This document shows, piece by piece, positions 1 through 9,179 of a DNA stretch of 64,000 bases. The translations under genes were made by a program, and so were the position numbers. The DNA is from Ilumatobacteraceae bacterium (GTDB lineage: Bacteria > Actinomycetota > Acidimicrobiia > Acidimicrobiales > Ilumatobacteraceae), in contig JAGYKR010000001.1 in NCBI GenBank assembly GCA_018401375.1, forward strand, positions 1 through 64,000. The letters run 5' to 3'. Under the pieces are notes generated by a model, which saw only the letters and a list, made by a program, of their open reading frames with translations, was not told where the DNA came from and searched no databases. Each line of letters opens with the position of its first letter. Within the stretch, counting starts at the first letter, position 1.

Positions 1-2
1 AG

Positions 3-542
3 GCGGCGCCACCTGCATCCTCCGAGGACGATGAGCGCGATGAGCTCTACCGACTGCTCGCCGAGCAAGAGGCCCGCCGCAACGCAGCCTCAAGTGGATC
101 GACCGGATCTAACGCATCAGGCGCAGCCCCATCGCGTAACTCTGGTACTGCGGTGCGCTATGTGGAGCCGGTTCGTTACCCGCAGCCATCGTCTTTGGCC
201 CAGGTGGCTGTAAACGCAGCGATGGCTCAACAGGGTGTGCCCTACCGGTTTGCCTCGGCGTTGCCGGGGGTGGCCTTTGACTGTTCAGGTCTCACCCATT
301 ACGCATGGGCCCAGGCCGGGGTGTACCTGCCCCGTAACTCGCGGGCTCAGTTCGCGGCCACACCTCGAGTTCCAGTGGCCGAGGCGAAGCCGGGAGACTT
401 GATCTACTACTACAACCCGATCAGTCACGTGGGTCTCTACATCGGCAACGGGCAGTTAGTGCATGCCCCAAATACCGGGTCGGTAGTACACGTGCGCAAC
501 GTCAACTGGGCCAAAGTGGTTGGGGTCACCCGACCCGGTTAG
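3..542 (+). CDS. NlpC/P60 family peptidoglycan hydrolase, C-terminal part
   Basis: The reading frame is already open at the window edge, so the 5' end and start codon are missing. The first ~60 visible residues are Glu/Arg/Ser/Gly-rich linker, probably the end of a coiled-coil region. They are followed by a complete NlpC/P60 domain with the catalytic Cys in FDCSGL, the His in ISHVGLYIG and a third polar residue near LVHAPN. The family cleaves D-glutamyl-mDAP or similar peptide bonds in cell-wall stem peptides and is normally exported. The signal peptide would lie upstream of the window. The frame ends at TAG 540-542. Confidence 0.9.
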   Translation, partial: AAPPASSEDDERDELYRLLAEQEARRNAASSGSTGSNASGAAPSRNSGTAVRYVEPVRYPQPSSLAQVAVNAAMAQQGVPYRFASALPGVAFDCSGLTHYAWAQAGVYLPRNSRAQFAATPRVPVAEAKPGDLIYYYNPISHVGLYIGNGQLVHAPNTGSVVHVRNVNWAKVVGVTRPG

Positions 543-588
543 ACGGGTGGATAGAAGCAGCGGTCACCATTTTGGTTACGGTCAAGGC

Positions 589-1626
589 GTGCAAGAAGCC
601 GTTAACGGAATCGCCGTCCAACCAGTAACTCAATGGCTAGAGGCCAATGTTGAAGGGGCCGTCGGACCCTTTGAGTTCAACCTCATCGCTGGTGGCAGAT
701 CCAACTTGACCTTCGCGGTCACCGGAGCCGATGGCACCACATACGTGCTGCGACGGCCCCCGCTGGGTCATGTGTTAGCCACCGCCCATGACATGGCTCG
801 CGAACATCGGATCATCTCGGCGGTCGGAGCCACCGGTGTTCCGGTCCCGCCGGCCCTCGGTTTATGTACCGATGAGCAAGTCAACGGCGCACCGTTCTAT
901 GTGATGGGTTTCGTAGGCGGTGTGGTGCTGGACTCTCAGGAAAAGGCCGAGCAGTTGCCGGTGCACCTGCGGAGGCCTACCTCTGAGCATCTGATCGACG
1001 TACTGGCAGATCTACACGCCGTAGATGTGGACGAGATCGGTTTGGGCGATCTGGCTCGGCGTGGGGGTTATGTGGAACGCCAGATCAAGCGCTGGACGAC
1101 CCAATGGGCTAACTCCAAGACCCGCGACCTCCCCGCTATCGATCAGGTGGCCGAGCGTTTGGCCCGCCACATTCCTCCGCAGCACAGCGTGGTGGTGGCC
1201 CATGGGGACTTCCGTTTTGGGAACTGTTTGGTAGATGTCGGTGCCGGTCGGGTAACCGGGGTGTTGGACTGGGAGTTGTGCACACTCGGCGATCCGTTGG
1301 CTGACGTCGGCTATCTCGGCGTGTACTGGACCGATCCCGGTGAGGAGTCCACTCGCCATAACGACCCGTCAGGTCTGGAAGGCTTTCCCACCTACGGCGA
1401 CCTTCTCGAGCGCTATGCGGCGCGCACCGGCCGGGATCTGTCGGGGATTGATTATTACGTAGCCTTTTCCTCTTGGCGTCTGGCCGTGATCTCGGAGGGT
1501 GTCTACGCCCGATACCTCCATGGTGCGATGGGGGACAAGGTGGACACCGAGGTCCTCGATAACTTCAAAACCGGGACGGAGAATCTCGCTGCTGCAGCCC
1601 TTGAATCGATCAGCCGACTGGGATAG
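589..1626 (+). CDS. Phosphotransferase family protein (APH/ACAD10-like)
   Basis: A protein-kinase-fold phosphotransferase of the aminoglycoside phosphotransferase superfamily, similar to the actinobacterial proteins related to the N-terminal half of eukaryotic ACAD10/11. Visible marks are the N-lobe segment GGRSNLTF, the catalytic loop HGDFRFGN (about residue 205) and the metal-binding segment LDWELCTLGDPLAD (about residue 226). Relatives are usually encoded with acyl-CoA dehydrogenases and are thought to phosphorylate hydroxyacyl substrates, but the substrate here is unknown. The GTG at 589 is preferred because upstream codons overlap the previous gene. It gives 345 aa, normal for the family. 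Antibiotic resistance is not implied. Confidence 0.85.
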   Translation: MQEAVNGIAVQPVTQWLEANVEGAVGPFEFNLIAGGRSNLTFAVTGADGTTYVLRRPPLGHVLATAHDMAREHRIISAVGATGVPVPPALGLCTDEQVNGAPFYVMGFVGGVVLDSQEKAEQLPVHLRRPTSEHLIDVLADLHAVDVDEIGLGDLARRGGYVERQIKRWTTQWANSKTRDLPAIDQVAERLARHIPPQHSVVVAHGDFRFGNCLVDVGAGRVTGVLDWELCTLGDPLADVGYLGVYWTDPGEESTRHNDPSGLEGFPTYGDLLERYAARTGRDLSGIDYYVAFSSWRLAVISEGVYARYLHGAMGDKVDTEVLDNFKTGTENLAAAALESISRLG

Positions 1627-1635
1627 ACACGGTTG

Positions 1636-2409
1636 ATGACCGACGTGAACCTGCTCGCCCGATGGGAGTCTGAGGGGTTTACCTCGGCCGGGATCACCCA
1701 TCAGGTCTGGCGTTCGGGCAGTGGTCCTGGTGTTGTGGTGATCCATGAGATCCCCGGCATCACCCCGACCGTCGCCCGCTTCGCAGAAGATCTCGTGGAC
1801 GCAGGCTTTCGGGTGGCGTTGCCACTTCTGGTCGGCGAGGTCGGCCCAGTCCCAACGGCGAGTTATCTGGCGCGTTCGCTCACCAAGGTCTGCATCTCAC
1901 GCGAGTTCACCACCTGGGCGACCGGTCAGAGTTCGCCGATTGTGGCCTGGCTGCGGGCCCTCGGCCGCCAACTGCACCTTGAATGCGGCGGGCCCGGGAT
2001 TGGTGCAATTGGCATGTGTTTCAGCGGTGGATTCGTGTTGGGGATGATGATGGATGACCATTTGTTGGCTCCGGTGGCCTCCCAGCCCTCGCTGCCGTTT
2101 GCTGTGGGTGCGAGGCGATCCCGGGACCTCGGCATTTCCGTTGAAGAGGCGGTTGCGATTCGCGAACGCGTCGCACACGGCTGCGAGGTGATGGGGCTGC
2201 GCTTCACCGGAGATCGTCTCGTGGGCGAACGGTTTGTTGCTCTGAAAGAATTGTGCGACCGCGATGGGTTGGACTCGGCGTTGCTGACGGTGGAGTTGCC
2301 ATCGAGTAGCCCTCGTGATCACAGCCTGCTCACCGAACAACGCGACGAGGGTGCAGTGGCCGCAGTGATTGAGTTCCTGAGACGACGCCTCGCCGATCCC
2401 GCCCGGTGA
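1636..2409 (+). CDS. Dienelactone hydrolase family protein
   Basis: An alpha/beta-hydrolase of the dienelactone hydrolase family, 257 aa. The diagnostic nucleophile motif GMCFSGG carries Cys instead of Ser. The conserved Glu lies in VVIHEIPG near the N-terminus, and the His of the triad is probably in SSPRDHSLL near the C-terminus. The family opens lactone or ester rings; the substrate is not predictable here. An alternative TTG lies directly upstream at 1633, but the ATG at 1636 is the simpler choice. The gene starts 9 nt after the phosphotransferase and probably belongs to the same transcription unit. Confidence 0.85.
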   Translation: MTDVNLLARWESEGFTSAGITHQVWRSGSGPGVVVIHEIPGITPTVARFAEDLVDAGFRVALPLLVGEVGPVPTASYLARSLTKVCISREFTTWATGQSSPIVAWLRALGRQLHLECGGPGIGAIGMCFSGGFVLGMMMDDHLLAPVASQPSLPFAVGARRSRDLGISVEEAVAIRERVAHGCEVMGLRFTGDRLVGERFVALKELCDRDGLDSALLTVELPSSSPRDHSLLTEQRDEGAVAAVIEFLRRRLADPAR

Positions 2410-2425
2410 CATCCCTGTAGGGTGA
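2409..2425. promoter_or_regulatory. Possible CsoR operator overlapping the csoR ribosome binding site
   Basis: The short dyad CATCCCTGTAGGGTGA has facing CCC and GGG arms. It resembles the GC-rich pseudo-palindromes (TACCCN5GGGTA-like) bound by CsoR repressors, and it lies immediately before the csoR start. The repressor's own ribosome binding site is inside it. The match is judged by eye and is imperfect. Confidence 0.35.
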
Positions 2426-2429
2426 GGTG

Positions 2430-2726
2430 ATGGCAAAGCGTGTCCCGGGATATCAACCGGACAAAGCAGCGGTCCTCACCCGCTTAAAGCGCATCGAAGG
2501 CCAAGTTCGTGGCCTGCAGCGTATGGTGGAGGAGGACTCCTATTGCATCGATGTTTTGACCCAGGTCTCTGCGGTCTCCTCGGCATTGCAGAGCGTGGCG
2601 GTCAAGATGCTCGATGAGCATCTGCGTCACTGCGTGACAACGGCGGTCCAGTCCGAGGACCCCACCGAAACAGACCGAGTCCTGATGGAAGCGAATAAGG
2701 CGATCGAAAGGTTGATCCGATCATGA
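2430..2726 (+). CDS. csoR: CsoR family copper-sensing transcriptional repressor
   Basis: A 98-aa all-helical repressor of the CsoR/RcnR/FrmR family. The Cu(I)-sensing Cys-His-Cys triad is visible: Cys in DSYCIDVL, then His and Cys in DEHLRHC. The N-terminal KRIEGQVRG segment is typical. With copper bound, such proteins release DNA and open the operon. It is first in a three-gene copper-efflux operon, overlapping copZ by 4 nt (ATGA at 2723). ATG 2430 is chosen over the adjacent GTG 2427. FrmR-type formaldehyde sensors share the fold, but the copZ-copA context argues for copper. Confidence 0.93.
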   Translation: MAKRVPGYQPDKAAVLTRLKRIEGQVRGLQRMVEEDSYCIDVLTQVSAVSSALQSVAVKMLDEHLRHCVTTAVQSEDPTETDRVLMEANKAIERLIRS

Positions 2727-2926
2727 GCACCACAATGACGTTCACTGTTCCTGGCATGACATGCGGCCACTGCGAATCTGCTGTTACGAGTGAGGTCACT
2801 GCTCTGGCCGGTGTGGCCGCAGTGGAAGTGGACCTTCAGACCAAACTTGTCACCGTGCACGGTGAGGGCCTCGATAAGGGCCTGATCATTGCTGCGATTG
2901 ATGAAGCCGGGTTTGAGGTGGAGTGA
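2723..2926 (+). CDS. copZ: Copper chaperone, heavy-metal-associated domain
   Basis: A 67-aa single HMA domain with the ferredoxin-like fold and the metal-binding motif MTCGHC (about residues 13-18). CopZ-type proteins carry Cu(I) in the cytosol and deliver it to the P-type ATPase or the CsoR repressor. The gene is coupled on both sides by overlaps: its ATG overlaps the csoR stop, and its TGA overlaps the ATG of copA at 2926. This implies co-translation of the three components. Confidence 0.93.
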   Translation: MSTTMTFTVPGMTCGHCESAVTSEVTALAGVAAVEVDLQTKLVTVHGEGLDKGLIIAAIDEAGFEVE

Positions 2927-5229
2927 TGGCCCCTGTGGCCAACCCGGACCAGACCCTGCTCCCCAACACCGTGGAGTTGGATCTGACCGGCATGACCTGT
3001 GCAGCCTGCGCGAATAGGATCGAACGCAAACTGAACCGGCTCGACGGCGTGGAAGCCAGCGTCAACTATGCGACCGAGCGGGCCCGGGTCCGTTTTGATG
3101 TGCCGAGCACACCGAAAAGTGATGCGCAGGATGATGATGCGCAGGCCAGGTTCATCTCGACCCTCATCTCTACGGTGGAATCTGTGGGCTACGGCGCAGT
3201 GGTGGCTGACCGTTTGGCGCCCCCGGTGGACCGAACCGAGGCGCTGCGTAGACGCTTGATCATTGCCATCGTCGGTGGGGCAATCGTGTTGGCACTCTCG
3301 ATGGTTTCGGTCTTGCAATTCCCGGGATGGCAATGGGTGGCACTGGTCGTGGCAACTCCGGTGGCGACGTGGGCAGCCTGGCCGTTCCACCGGGCGATGG
3401 CGATGAACCTCCGGCACCGCCAAGCCACCATGGACACCTTGATCTCGGTTGGGGTGAGCGCGGCGTACCTCTGGTCGTTGTGGGCGATTCTGTTTACGGC
3501 CACCGGCGATATCGGAATGAAAATGCCGATGAGTTTGTCGGGCGCCCTGACGTGGGGTGATCAGAACGGCCACGGCGTAGGTCATGACGGTGGGATGGCA
3601 GAGTCAATGCCGCATATCTACCTCGAGGTGGCTTCCACAGTGGTCGCGTTCTTGCTGGCCGGGCGTTACTTCGAAGCCCGAGCCAAACAGCGTGCTGGGG
3701 ACGCACTGCGCGCTTTGATCGATCTCGGCGCCAAAGAGGTCTGGGTGATCGATGCGGAAGGTATCGAGCGGCAGATTCCTGTGGAAGACCTCAGCGTGGG
3801 TGACCGATTCGTGGTGCGGCCGGGGGAGAAAATCGCAACCGATGGCACCGTGATTGAGGGTGCTTCAGCGGTGGATATTTCCTTGATCACCGGTGAGAGT
3901 CTGCCCGTAGAGGTGGCGCCAGGATCCCCCGTAATCGGCGCCACCGTCAACTCTGGTGGCGCTGTCTCCGGGGGTCGTTTGATCGTGGAAGCCACGCGGA
4001 TCGGCGCCGATACCCAACTGGCCCAGATGGCCCGACTGGTGGAGGAAGCCCAAAGCGGTAAGGCCCCGGTTCAACGACTAGCTGACCGGGTGTCGGCGGT
4101 GTTTGTTCCGGTGGTGATCCTGATTGCCCTGGGGACCGTGACCGTGTGGTTGCTCGTTACGGGAGATCTTCAGCGTTCCTTTGCGGCCTCGGTGGCGGTT
4201 TTGATCATCGCTTGTCCGTGTGCGCTCGGTCTGGCCACCCCCACCGCGTTGCTCGTGGGTACCGGGCGCGGCGCGCAAATGGGAATCCTCATCAAAGGTC
4301 CTCAGGTCCTTGAGTCAACGCGTCGGGTGGACACCATCGTGTTGGATAAGACGGGCACGGTCACTACCGGCACAATGAGTGTGGCTGTGGTGGAGCCAGC
4401 CTTAGGTGTGGAGACCAACGAGTTACTGACCTTGGCCGGTGCGCTGGAGGCTGCAAGTGAGCATCCGATCGCTCGAGCCATCGTGATTGCGGCGCGTGCG
4501 GAGGCTGTGACTCTCCCAGCGGTCAGCGAGTTTGTGAACCAACCCGGTGTAGGTGTGGCTGGCGTGGTGAATGGTCGCCGACTGCGTATCACCCGGGCCA
4601 GTACCACCAGTGCCGATCTGCAACCCGGCCATACCGGGGTGGAACTGTGGGAAGACGCGACCGAGGGGGCTCGCTCTCTCGGTGTGATCGCCGTGGCAGA
4701 TCCGATCAAGGACTCCTCGGCGGCGGCGATCGCCGTGATGCGGACCCTCGGCCTGACCCCGGTGCTGTTGAGCGGTGATCGGGAGGCGACCGCCCGTCAT
4801 GTGGCCGCTCAGGTGGGCATTACCGATGTGCGCGCCGAAGTCATGCCGGCCGACAAGGTGGCCGCGATCCAAGCCCTGCAGACCGCCGGGGCAGTGGTGG
4901 CGATGGTTGGTGACGGGGTCAACGACGCCGCTGCACTGGCCCAAGCGGATCTCGGGATCGCAATGGGGAGCGGCACCGATGTGGCCATCGAGGCCAGCGA
5001 TTTGACCCTGGTCCGTGATGATCTCATGGCGGCTGCCGATGCGATCCGGCTCTCACGGCGCACGCTGAGCACCATCAAAGGCAATTTGTTCTGGGCCTTC
5101 GCCTACAACACTGCTGCGATCCCGCTCGCAACCCTTGGTCTTTTGTCCCCGGTGATCGCTGGCGGAGCGATGGCGTTCTCCAGCGTGTTCGTGGTGACCA
5201 ACAGCCTGCGTCTCAAACGGTTCTACTGA
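2926..5229 (+). CDS. copA: Copper-translocating P1B-type ATPase
   Basis: A 767-aa heavy-metal pump that exports Cu(I) across the cytoplasmic membrane using ATP. It contains an N-terminal HMA domain (MTCAAC, about residue 23), six to eight membrane helices, the actuator motif TGES, the intramembrane CPC metal site (about residues 430-432), the phosphorylation motif DKTGT (about 474), SEHP in the nucleotide domain, and GDGVND (about 662). CPC specifies Cu/Ag-type P1B ATPases. A His/Gly-rich extracytoplasmic loop ([10 protein letters not shown]) may also bind metal. ATG 2926 is preferred over GTG 2923. It is the last gene of the csoR operon. Confidence 0.95.
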   Translation: MAPVANPDQTLLPNTVELDLTGMTCAACANRIERKLNRLDGVEASVNYATERARVRFDVPSTPKSDAQDDDAQARFISTLISTVESVGYGAVVADRLAPPVDRTEALRRRLIIAIVGGAIVLALSMVSVLQFPGWQWVALVVATPVATWAAWPFHRAMAMNLRHRQATMDTLISVGVSAAYLWSLWAILFTATGDIGMKMPMSLSGALTWGDQNGHGVGHDGGMAESMPHIYLEVASTVVAFLLAGRYFEARAKQRAGDALRALIDLGAKEVWVIDAEGIERQIPVEDLSVGDRFVVRPGEKIATDGTVIEGASAVDISLITGESLPVEVAPGSPVIGATVNSGGAVSGGRLIVEATRIGADTQLAQMARLVEEAQSGKAPVQRLADRVSAVFVPVVILIALGTVTVWLLVTGDLQRSFAASVAVLIIACPCALGLATPTALLVGTGRGAQMGILIKGPQVLESTRRVDTIVLDKTGTVTTGTMSVAVVEPALGVETNELLTLAGALEAASEHPIARAIVIAARAEAVTLPAVSEFVNQPGVGVAGVVNGRRLRITRASTTSADLQPGHTGVELWEDATEGARSLGVIAVADPIKDSSAAAIAVMRTLGLTPVLLSGDREATARHVAAQVGITDVRAEVMPADKVAAIQALQTAGAVVAMVGDGVNDAAALAQADLGIAMGSGTDVAIEASDLTLVRDDLMAAADAIRLSRRTLSTIKGNLFWAFAYNTAAIPLATLGLLSPVIAGGAMAFSSVFVVTNSLRLKRFY

Positions 5230-5317
5230 ACCCCTTTGATTTCGCTATCACGATCGCGGTCACAATCGCTGCGCGCAGCAGTTGTGGCTATGGCAGGCTG
5301 AGGAGGTGGACCTGACC

Positions 5318-6382
5318 GTGCCCGAAGATGTTCCCGATGAGGCCCGCTTGCGCAAGGTGATGATCGATGCCTGGGCCGGCTACGGGGACCCCCGGCGGAT
5401 CCGCGACGTGGTGGAACTCTCCGCCATGGTCTCCACCAACCGGGTCTACCGGGTGATTCTTGACACCGGGGACACCGTCGTGGCCAAGGTGTCTAACTAT
5501 GGCTCGTTCTTTTTGTTTGCTGAGGATCATGACCGTTTGCACCGCGCCACCCGGTTGTTAGCCGGCACACGGTACGAAGGTTTTCTAGCGAGCATGTTGA
5601 GCGATTCGGACGGTGGGCCGTACATCTTTTATGACGGCGAGTATTGGGCCACTCTGTACGAGGAAGTCCCCATCGGCGATCGGCTCCCCAAAATCTTGAC
5701 CGAAGCTCAGATCGACAATCTGGCAGTGGAGATGGCGGAGTTTCACCATGCCTGCCACGAGGTGGGCACCCAGATCCCGCCCACCTCCAAGACCATCAAA
5801 TCCGATGCGATCCACTTGCTGGAGATGGTGTCGGATCGCCACGCCTCTCAGCAGTTCGGCCTTGATCAGAGCCGTCTCGACATCGTGCGTCGGCATAGCC
5901 ATCGGTTTTTGATGTCGCTGTATGAGGGCGGGTACGACTACTGGTCCAAGATGCCGGTGTTGATCGACTGGAACCTCGGAAACTTCTCGATCGAGTTCTC
6001 CGGGGATCGTTTCCGATTGTTCAGCCGCTGGGATTACGACTGGTTCCGAGTGGAATCTCGGGTGCTGGACTTCTACTTCTTGTCTCGGGTCTCATCCCGC
6101 ACCGGTGACCGGACTCGATTTACGTATGGATCCCACACCATGCTTGAACCTCGGTTCCGAAGGTTCCTGAAGACCTACCACCAGCACTATCCGCTCACCG
6201 AGGCTGAGGTGCTGTTTATGGCTGAGGCCTACCGGTTCTTCTTGCTCAACTACGTGGTCCGAGAAGGTCGCCACTTCTTTCGTCACGACATCTGGCGCAC
6301 CCTCCAACACGATGTGGTGGACGTCCATCTGCCGATGCTCGATCAGTTGGATCTGCGGCCCCTGCTCGACGAACTCGGCTAA
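5318..6382 (+). CDS. Kinase-fold (APH-like) protein with an altered catalytic loop
   Basis: About 354 aa, aligning in layout with aminoglycoside-phosphotransferase-like proteins. There is an N-lobe with STNRVYRVILDTGDTVVAKVS, and a segment LIDWNLGN that sits where the canonical HGDLHPGN loop is expected, keeping Asp and Asn but with Leu for His. WDYDWFRVESRVLDF follows at the DFG-equivalent position. Function and substrate are unknown. The start is uncertain: GTG 5318 has AGGAGG 11 nt upstream, GTG 5306 lies inside that box, and TTG 5282 is further out. It stands alone between copA and a convergent SDR gene. Confidence 0.6.
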   Translation: MPEDVPDEARLRKVMIDAWAGYGDPRRIRDVVELSAMVSTNRVYRVILDTGDTVVAKVSNYGSFFLFAEDHDRLHRATRLLAGTRYEGFLASMLSDSDGGPYIFYDGEYWATLYEEVPIGDRLPKILTEAQIDNLAVEMAEFHHACHEVGTQIPPTSKTIKSDAIHLLEMVSDRHASQQFGLDQSRLDIVRRHSHRFLMSLYEGGYDYWSKMPVLIDWNLGNFSIEFSGDRFRLFSRWDYDWFRVESRVLDFYFLSRVSSRTGDRTRFTYGSHTMLEPRFRRFLKTYHQHYPLTEAEVLFMAEAYRFFLLNYVVREGRHFFRHDIWRTLQHDVVDVHLPMLDQLDLRPLLDELG

Positions 6383-6400
6383 GCGGGCTGACCCAATCGC

Positions 6401-7162
6401 TCAGATCGGCCCGCCGTCGATGTTGATCAACGAACCGGTGGTGTAACTCGAGGCTTCACTGGCCAGATAGAGCGCTGCGCCCACCACTTCATGGGGCAGA
6501 CCACCGCGCTGCAGCGCGAACTCGCCTTTGGCCCGGGCATTAAAGACCTCCATATCCCACGCCTTGGAGATGTCGGTGAGGAACGGCCCGGGCACGATGC
6601 AGTTCACGCGCACCTTCGGGCCGAAGGTCCGAGCGAGACCATAGGTGAGGTTATTGACCCCGGCCTTCGCTGCCCCATAAACGAGTTCGTTAGGGGAAGG
6701 ACGCTGCGATGCGATCGAAGAAACAAAGATGATCGAACCGCCGTCATGAGCGGCCATGTGGGTGCCGGCGAGAGCCGACAATCGGAACGGACCCTTGAGG
6801 TTGACCCCCATCACTTTGTCGTAAAGGTCCTCGCTGATCGCGTCCACGCTCGGATACAACGGCGACATACCGGCGTTGTTGACGAGTACATCGAGGCGGC
6901 CAAACTCGGCCAGGGTGGACTCAAACAGGCGTTCAGCATCGGACCAACTCGCTGCGTGATAGGCGATCGGAAGAGCCCGGCGCCCGAAGCGGTCAGCTAC
7001 CTCACGGGCGAGTTCCTCGCAGTTCTCGAGTTTGCGACTCGCGATGACCACGTCGGCCCCATGTTCGGCGTAGGCCAACACCATCTCGCGGCCGAGACCC
7101 CGGCTGCCACCGGTAACGATGGCCACTTTGTCGGTCAGATCAAAAATTCCCTTTGAGCTCAT
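6401..7162 (-). CDS. SDR family oxidoreductase
   Basis: A 253-aa classical short-chain dehydrogenase/reductase. It has the NAD(P)-binding motif TGGSRGLG near the N-terminus, NNAG at the middle of the Rossmann fold, the catalytic Ser in FVSSIAS and the Tyr-Lys pair in YGAAK. The C-terminus INIDGGPI is typical. ATG 7162 is preferred because upstream codons give a non-conserved leader. It lies 37 nt downstream of the FadH/OYE gene and is probably the last gene of the mycofactocin-led transcription unit. This makes a mycofactocin-coupled alcohol or hydroxyacyl oxidation plausible, but the sequence alone does not prove cofactor preference. Confidence 0.88.
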   Translation of the reverse strand: MSSKGIFDLTDKVAIVTGGSRGLGREMVLAYAEHGADVVIASRKLENCEELAREVADRFGRRALPIAYHAASWSDAERLFESTLAEFGRLDVLVNNAGMSPLYPSVDAISEDLYDKVMGVNLKGPFRLSALAGTHMAAHDGGSIIFVSSIASQRPSPNELVYGAAKAGVNNLTYGLARTFGPKVRVNCIVPGPFLTDISKAWDMEVFNARAKGEFALQRGGLPHEVVGAALYLASEASSYTTGSLINIDGGPI

Positions 7163-7199
7163 GTCCCTATTGTGCTGGACCGACCCTGTCGGATCTGCA

Positions 7200-9125
7200 T
7201 CACAGATCCTGTACGACCCGGCGTCCTTCCCGGATGGCTTCAAGCACAGTCCGGGGGGCTACGCAGTCGCCGGCTGCGAGCCGGATCTGGGGAAGCGGAT
7301 CGGTGGGCAGACGGAATCCGCAGTCCACGAGTGCTACCGCCTCGATCTCGGATCGCTGGCCGCTAAACCGGTCCTCAACCACCACCTTGTCCGCATGCAC
7401 CTCCCGCAAGATGGACCGTCGGGAAATCCGCACGTTGCCTTGGGCGAGACGCACGTTGGCCGGGGCCAGGTCTCCGGTCCGAGAGAGTTCGTTACCGGCG
7501 ATCTGATCAGGGGTGATCAGCACGGCCCGGTTACCAAGCTCTTCGGCGAGAGCGACTGCGATCGGCCCACCGATCGGGTCATGGATGGCGATGGTTCCGT
7601 GTGGGGGCAGATCATGATCCCCATAGCGCAGCGCCGCAATATCGATCAGCTCCGCCCCCGGGTGCACTTCGTACAGCCGCTCGCCAGGCGCGCCACCGGT
7701 GGTCTGAATGATGTGGTCGGACCCGGCCAGCACCGGGTCAGTGGGGCCACTGATCTGCGAGGACAGATGGACCTCCACCCCGAGCCGATGGCATTCCGAT
7801 TCCAGCCAAGCGATCAAGGGCCGATGGGGGCCGCTGCGGGCGGCCATCCCCCCGAGGGAGTCACCAGCTTCAAAAAGCTTCACCTGATGGCCAGCGAGGG
7901 CCGCCACCCGGGCCGCTTCGAGTCCGGCGGGTCCACCGCCGATAATCGTCAATCGCTGCGGATTTCCTGCCGGTTGGAACCAGTTGGGGTCAGTGAGCTC
8001 AAAACCGCTCGACGGTTCTCCGACGCAGGTGACGATCGGGTTGCGGGCATCACGGACCTGGCATGTTTGATTGCACAAAGTGCAGGGTCGGATCTGTTCG
8101 GCGCGACCTTCGCTGATCTTGCGTACGAGATCGGGATCGGCGATTTGGGCCCGGGTCATCTCCACCCCGTGGGCCAACGCCGGGTCCTCATAACCGCCGA
8201 GGGCCCATTCGGCCTGGCCGACGTCGATGATCGATCCCTGCAGGAACACCGGGATCTCTACCGCCGCAGAAACTGTTCGGGTGACATCGATAGTGAACCC
8301 AGGAGCCTCATGGAAATCGGGCCGGGTCATATGAGTGGAGTAGATCGAGCCTCGCACCACAACGAGATAGTCCACGCCAACCGCTGCGAGTTCGGCTGCG
8401 ATAGCCGGGGCCATCTCTGGGGTGATCCCGGCCCAAGGCGCGAGTTCATCCACGCACAAACGAAGACCGAGGATTCCGCCTGCCTGATCGGATTCGTCCA
8501 CAGCGGCTCTGACCCGCGACACCACCTCCCGAGCGAAACGCAGCCGGTCCTGTCCCCATTCATCATCGCGTTGGTTAGTCAGACCCGAACAGAACTGACG
8601 GATCAGACTGTGCTGGCCAGCATTGATCTCCACCCCATCGAGACCGGCAGCCATCGCTGATGTGGTGGCAGCGCCAAACCCCTCGATCACTGCGGCGATA
8701 TCTGCGGCCTCCATCCACTTCGGGACCTCACGGGAGTTCACCTCTGGGACACGAGACGGAGCCCACAATGGCAACTGGCTATAGGCCGAGGAACCCTGGC
8801 CCCCAGCGTGATCAAGGGACGCGATCACAAGCGCTGGACGGGTGGGGTTGGGGGATGCTGAGCGCACTGCGGAAGCGATCTGTGACCAGCCTGATGCACA
8901 CGCAGTAGCAAGTGGGGCTCGCTCGTAGGGCCAGTCAGACAGATGGACGCTTGCGCCCTCGGTGACGATGATTCCGCATCCGCCCTGTGCGCGGCGCTGG
9001 TAGTAGGCCAGATGGGACGCTGTCAGAGCGCGCTGATCATCGCCGAGATTTGTGACGTGAGGCCCGAACATCACCCGGTTGGGCGCAGTGCGGTGGCCGA
9101 GTTGGAGCGGTTCCAGAATGCGCAT
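7200..9125 (-). CDS. FadH/OYE-type flavin oxidoreductase, mycofactocin-associated (first copy)
   Basis: About 641 aa with the 2,4-dienoyl-CoA reductase layout. An N-terminal Old Yellow Enzyme TIM barrel binds FMN (start MRILEPLQLG; HAGGQ; active-site region GLDGVEINAGQHSLI). A linker has a four-Cys cluster motif (CTLCNQTCQV...TCVGE) for a [4Fe-4S] centre, and a C-terminal dinucleotide-binding half begins TIIGGGPAGLEAA. Such proteins recur in mycofactocin loci, where they are thought to move electrons from the cofactor. ATG 9125 is chosen because GAGGAG sits 10 nt upstream of it, whereas ATG 9134 is one base from that box. A second, distinct copy is at 33003-34985. Confidence 0.88.
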   Translation of the reverse strand: MRILEPLQLGHRTAPNRVMFGPHVTNLGDDQRALTASHLAYYQRRAQGGCGIIVTEGASVHLSDWPYERAPLATACASGWSQIASAVRSASPNPTRPALVIASLDHAGGQGSSAYSQLPLWAPSRVPEVNSREVPKWMEAADIAAVIEGFGAATTSAMAAGLDGVEINAGQHSLIRQFCSGLTNQRDDEWGQDRLRFAREVVSRVRAAVDESDQAGGILGLRLCVDELAPWAGITPEMAPAIAAELAAVGVDYLVVVRGSIYSTHMTRPDFHEAPGFTIDVTRTVSAAVEIPVFLQGSIIDVGQAEWALGGYEDPALAHGVEMTRAQIADPDLVRKISEGRAEQIRPCTLCNQTCQVRDARNPIVTCVGEPSSGFELTDPNWFQPAGNPQRLTIIGGGPAGLEAARVAALAGHQVKLFEAGDSLGGMAARSGPHRPLIAWLESECHRLGVEVHLSSQISGPTDPVLAGSDHIIQTTGGAPGERLYEVHPGAELIDIAALRYGDHDLPPHGTIAIHDPIGGPIAVALAEELGNRAVLITPDQIAGNELSRTGDLAPANVRLAQGNVRISRRSILREVHADKVVVEDRFSGQRSEIEAVALVDCGFRLPTDPLPQIRLAAGDCVAPRTVLEAIREGRRVVQDL

Positions 9126-9179
9126 CGGTCTCATTCTCCTCGCTGGTGAGCAGTGGCGCCCAACGGATCATCCACGAGA

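Noticed and set aside
5268-5279. Palindrome GCTGCGCGCAGC after copA as a terminator
   Set aside because: A 12-nt perfect palindrome cannot form a normal loop and has no T-tract after it.
6383-6414. Inverted repeat GCGGGC...GCCCGC between convergent genes as a bidirectional terminator
   Set aside because: A 6-bp stem with a 20-nt loop, partly inside the SDR coding end, is too weak to call.
7119-8660. Long plus-strand open frame (513 codons) over the FadH/OYE gene
   Set aside because: It is antisense to a gene with clear OYE and dinucleotide-binding motifs, has no recognisable domain and a Gly/Arg/His/Asp-rich composition typical of GC-rich shadow frames.
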